Shown one piece after another: positions 51,827 through 54,285 of a stretch of 54,285 bases of DNA; the first letter of the stretch is position 1, and every line of letters begins with the position of its first letter. The DNA is from Candidatus Zixiibacteriota bacterium (GTDB lineage: Bacteria > Zixibacteria > MSB-5A5 > JAABVY01 > JAHJOQ01). The position numbers and the translations under genes are program-made. The DNA lies in NCBI GenBank assembly GCA_018820315.1, contig JAHJOQ010000004.1:1-54285 (forward strand), written 5' to 3'. The notes beneath the pieces were generated by a model that did no database searches, was not told the origin of the DNA, and worked only from the letters and a program-made list of their open reading frames with translations.

Positions 51827-53170
51827 TTATGAAAACAAATCATTGACCATATCTATCAAACCGACAGCTCTCTTCTTTGTCAGTGCCTCAGAGATTAACC
51901 TGTATATCGGTTCGGTATTCGACATTCGTATGTGTACCCACGAGTCGGGATAGTCTATCCTGATTCCATCGGCTTCGTTGATGGTCACATCCGTGAGTTT
52001 CTTCTTCAATCTCTCCAGTTTTATGTCGAAATCATCCGGCAGTTCCCCCTTATCCTTGACAATAACGTAATTCGGATATTCTGTCATCGCCTCGGATACC
52101 GTCTTTCGCGTAGCCGCGAGGTGCTGAAGTACAAGTGCCATTCCAACCAGTGAATCGCGGCCGTAGTGAGAGGCAGGCAGTATGACGCCACCGTTTCCCT
52201 CGCCACCGGCAACAGCATGTTTCCGCCGCATAACATCAACAACATTGGCCTCGCCGACCTTCGATCTTAGAAACTTGCATCCAAATTGCTCAGCGACATC
52301 CTGGCACATACGGGAGGTCGACATGTTGACCACAACCGGCCCTCGCTTGTGAGACAAGACCGCATAGAGCGCCAATGCGAGTGTATGCTCCTCACCTATA
52401 GCAACTCCCTTTTCGGATACAATCGCCAGCCTGTCAGCATCCGGGTCGAGTGCGAATCCTATGTCGGCTTTCTCCTGCTTAACCCTCTTCTTCAACTGGC
52501 CGAGATTTTTCGGAAGCGGTTCCGGACCGCGCGGGAATCTGCCATCGGGAATATCATTTATGGCTATAACCCGACACCCGAGTCGCCTGAGGAGTTCCGG
52601 TCCCGCATGCGATCCGGCTCCATTGACACAGTCGATCACAACTTTGAATTTGCGCGAGCGAATCTTTCGCGGCTGGATGAACTTCAGCTTCATGACCGTC
52701 TTGATGTGCATGCCTATTGCCGAGTCATCGCGGGTAAGCTTGCCAACCTTCCGCCAATCCTCCAACGTCTGCAGCGGCATTGCAAGAACGCGCCGAAAGA
52801 CCTCGTACTGCGTCGGCGTGACGAACTCTCCCTTATCATTGAATAGCTTCAGACCGTTCCATTCGAGCGGATTGTGGCTCGCGGTGACACCAATCCCGCC
52901 TCGTGCTCTATTATGCCTGATAGCTATACCGATAGTCGGCGTCGGGCAGATTCCTATGTCGATAACATCGCATCCCGCAGAGAGCAACCCCGCCACAGCG
53001 GCGCTCTTAAGTGCGTCGTGCGAAGTCCGCGTGTCTCCGCCGACGATAACCTTCCCCCCACCGAGAAACGCACCGAGAGCGAGACCGTATTGCAGCGCGA
53101 GGTGCGGAGTCATGGATTCGCCGATAATCCCACGGGCACCGGAAATGCTCTCGATTAAATTCTTCCCCAT
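51827..53170 (-). CDS. glmM: Phosphoglucosamine mutase, archaeal-like
   Basis: GlmM converts glucosamine-6-phosphate to glucosamine-1-phosphate. The 447-residue protein has the catalytic serine in TASHNPLEWNGLKLF, the metal loop DPDADRLAIV, the sugar loop GEGNGGVILP, and the phosphate loop RMSNTEPIYRLI. The sequence around these motifs is closer to archaeal and mixed phosphomannomutase/phosphoglucosamine mutase proteins than to proteobacterial GlmM. Its place before glmS supports the GlmM role. Confidence 0.88.
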   Translation of the reverse strand: MGKNLIESISGARGIIGESMTPHLALQYGLALGAFLGGGKVIVGGDTRTSHDALKSAAVAGLLSAGCDVIDIGICPTPTIGIAIRHNRARGGIGVTASHNPLEWNGLKLFNDKGEFVTPTQYEVFRRVLAMPLQTLEDWRKVGKLTRDDSAIGMHIKTVMKLKFIQPRKIRSRKFKVVIDCVNGAGSHAGPELLRRLGCRVIAINDIPDGRFPRGPEPLPKNLGQLKKRVKQEKADIGFALDPDADRLAIVSEKGVAIGEEHTLALALYAVLSHKRGPVVVNMSTSRMCQDVAEQFGCKFLRSKVGEANVVDVMRRKHAVAGGEGNGGVILPASHYGRDSLVGMALVLQHLAATRKTVSEAMTEYPNYVIVKDKGELPDDFDIKLERLKKKLTDVTINEADGIRIDYPDSWVHIRMSNTEPIYRLISEALTKKRAVGLIDMVNDLFS

Positions 53171-53375
53171 ATTGTTGCTCTCACCTGTTTGATTCGAATC
53201 TATACTTAGTTAATCGTCAATATATAGACTCACCAACGTCTATTGCAACACAATTCACAGATTCACAAATGCTGCAAGCGACTTCACAAGTCCGGACAAG
53301 TGTGCAAGCCATAGCACACAGTCTAATGCTTTTGAATAAAGCGGCTTAGGCCAAGAGGCACTTACCAACCCGCAA

Positions 53376-53390
53376 TGGCACGCTTTTTGA
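53376..53390 (+). promoter_or_regulatory. Sigma54-type promoter
   Basis: TGGCAC (53376-53381), five bases, then TTGA (53387-53390) matches the sigma54 consensus TGGCAC-N5-TTGC in nine of ten bases with exact spacing. It lies 61 bp before the GTG of the next gene. A TGTGC/GCACA dyad lies about 75 bp upstream, where an activator could bind. Confidence 0.6.
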
Positions 53391-53451
53391 GCCTAGCACT
53401 TATGTCATGAACAAAGAGAATTCCACATCAAGCCCCAGAGGCGGTGAAATA

Positions 53452-53880
53452 GTGAAAAAGGCGGCCATAATTACACTGATTTTGCTGGCAGCGACACAAA
53501 GCGCCGGCGCGTTTATGTTTTCATATCCCCGCGATGGGGAGTTCAAGCAACTCGCAGCGTCAGATGATGCCTGGTATTACGAAGGCGATCCTAACTGGAC
53601 GCTAAGAGCTCCCGACAAATGGCAGCACATGATGGGCTCGTATGCCAGCACGGAGATATTCAGCATACTCATGGACGACAATCTGGCAGGTGGACTCGTA
53701 TTCGGACTCGGCATTCTCAAAGAAGTCGAGGATGGTTATCGTGAAGGTTGGAGTGCGCGCGACGTTCTGATGGATGCTGCGGGTGTCGGGGCATCGTTGT
53801 TCAACAGCGACAAATACAAATTCTGGTGCGATTGGAAGGACAACTACCTTCAGTTAAAGATATCGGTCACTCTGAAATAG
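53452..53880 (+). CDS. YfiM/DUF2279-like exported protein
   Basis: The 142-residue protein starts with a signal peptide (KKAAIITLILLAATQSAGAF). The mature part has the DUF2279/YfiM pattern: PDKWQHMMGSYASTEIF, then FGLGILKEVEDGY and WSARDVLMDAAGVGASL. The function of the family is unknown; it is envelope-linked. GTG 53452 is preferred to the ATG at 53407 because the former begins the signal peptide directly and has GAGG 10 nt upstream. A strong terminator follows. Confidence 0.75.
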   Translation: MKKAAIITLILLAATQSAGAFMFSYPRDGEFKQLAASDDAWYYEGDPNWTLRAPDKWQHMMGSYASTEIFSILMDDNLAGGLVFGLGILKEVEDGYREGWSARDVLMDAAGVGASLFNSDKYKFWCDWKDNYLQLKISVTLK

Positions 53881-53961
53881 CACGGACATTATGAAATAGC
53901 AATATCTCGCGTTACTCTACATAGAAGCACTCTCCAGCGCTCTCTGCACTACTAGTCTCCC

Positions 53962-54002
53962 AGGGCGGCAGGTTTAACCAACAGACCTGCCGCCCTATTT
54001 TT
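53962..54002 (+). terminator. Terminator after the YfiM-like gene
   Basis: A perfect 12-bp stem (AGGGCGGCAGGT / ACCTGCCGCCCT, 53962-53973 with 53985-53996) is followed by ATTTTTG. It ends transcription 82 bp after the stop codon and shields the downstream tRNA. Confidence 0.92.
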
Positions 54003-54106
54003 GTCGGGCTTGCAAGAAGAATCTCGATTGGATCAATAGAGACGCGAGCTTTGACCATCGACAATTCCGCGATTCCAAAAAAGAAAGATTGGATTGAACA
54101 TATCTG

Positions 54107-54136
54107 TTGACATAGACTTAGTAATTGATTTATTGG
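54107..54136 (+). promoter_or_regulatory. Possible promoter of the initiator tRNA
   Basis: A perfect TTGACA lies at 54107-54112. A weak -10 (TATTGG, 54131-54136) follows 18 bp later, about 9 bp before the tRNA. Confidence 0.5.
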
Positions 54137-54144
54137 GTCAAGAT

Positions 54145-54221
<77 letters not shown>

Positions 54222-54227
54222 GTTGAT

Positions 54228-54253
54228 AAAAAGCCCCTGTCGAGGGGCTTTTT
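54228..54253 (+). terminator. Terminator of the initiator tRNA
   Basis: An 11-bp stem AAAAAGCCCCT / AGGGGCTTTTT (54228-54238 with 54243-54253, 4-nt loop GTCG) lies 6 bp after the tRNA. It is symmetrical, so it could stop transcription from both sides. Confidence 0.92.
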
Positions 54254-54285
54254 ATTAGCTTCAAGCCAGGTCGCCGGCATCTACA

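Overview
The window is a gene-dense bacterial chromosome segment of roughly even base composition, with no prophage, CRISPR array or insertion sequence that I can see. The gene set fits a deep-branching, diderm bacterium of the FCB type, for example candidate phylum Zixibacteria. The reasons are a GWxTD-domain lipoprotein, several short lipoproteins with clear lipoboxes, a Myxococcus-like MglA/MglB and type IV pilus block, and an archaeal-style phosphoglucosamine mutase. The phylum is an inference from gene content only.

Layout. 1-341: REP-like palindromes and the terminator of the ATP synthase operon. 342-7641 (minus): a complete F1Fo ATP synthase operon, atpZ-atpI-atpB-E-F-H-A-G-D-C, read from one clear promoter with an almost absent 5' leader. 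7879-19382 (minus): an apparent 11-gene operon that starts with a DUF4388 protein and a small membrane protein. It continues with three Roadblock/LC7 proteins (one with TPRs, one membrane-anchored, one stand-alone), an MglA-type GTPase with a long disordered extension ending in a basic-aromatic tail, MglB, and pilB-pilT-pilC-pilS. This block is the best candidate for a little-described system: a polarity or switching module wired directly to pilus motors. 19543-23354: comEC (with a metallo-beta-lactamase-like domain that has lost its metal motif) and murJ, divergent from rpsT.

23732-32163 (minus): a geranylgeranyl-reductase-family flavoprotein with its own ferredoxin, a GWxTD lipoprotein, a ParB/serine-kinase-like protein, a beta-propeller protein, an RNase H-like protein, a thioesterase, a lipoprotein and argF. 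33404-45565: the conserved rpoZ-topA-xerC-hslV-hslU neighbourhood, in which hslV and hslU are separated by 6.7 kb of mostly opposite-strand accessory genes (methyltransferase, NTF2-like lipoprotein, a truncated hydrolase, cysteine desulfurase, beta-barrel-like protein, DinB, membrane proteins, a membrane-anchored trypsin-like protease). 45782-54285: yicC, rqcH, yraN-rnhB-glmS-glmM, a YfiM-like gene with a sigma54-type promoter, and the initiator tRNA with a strong terminator.

Several promoters match TTGACA-16/17-TATAAT, so the housekeeping sigma factor looks conventional. Two transcription units (atp, rqcH) appear leaderless or nearly so. Start codons were moved from the longest open frame wherever a ribosome binding site or promoter position decided it; each case is stated in the entry.
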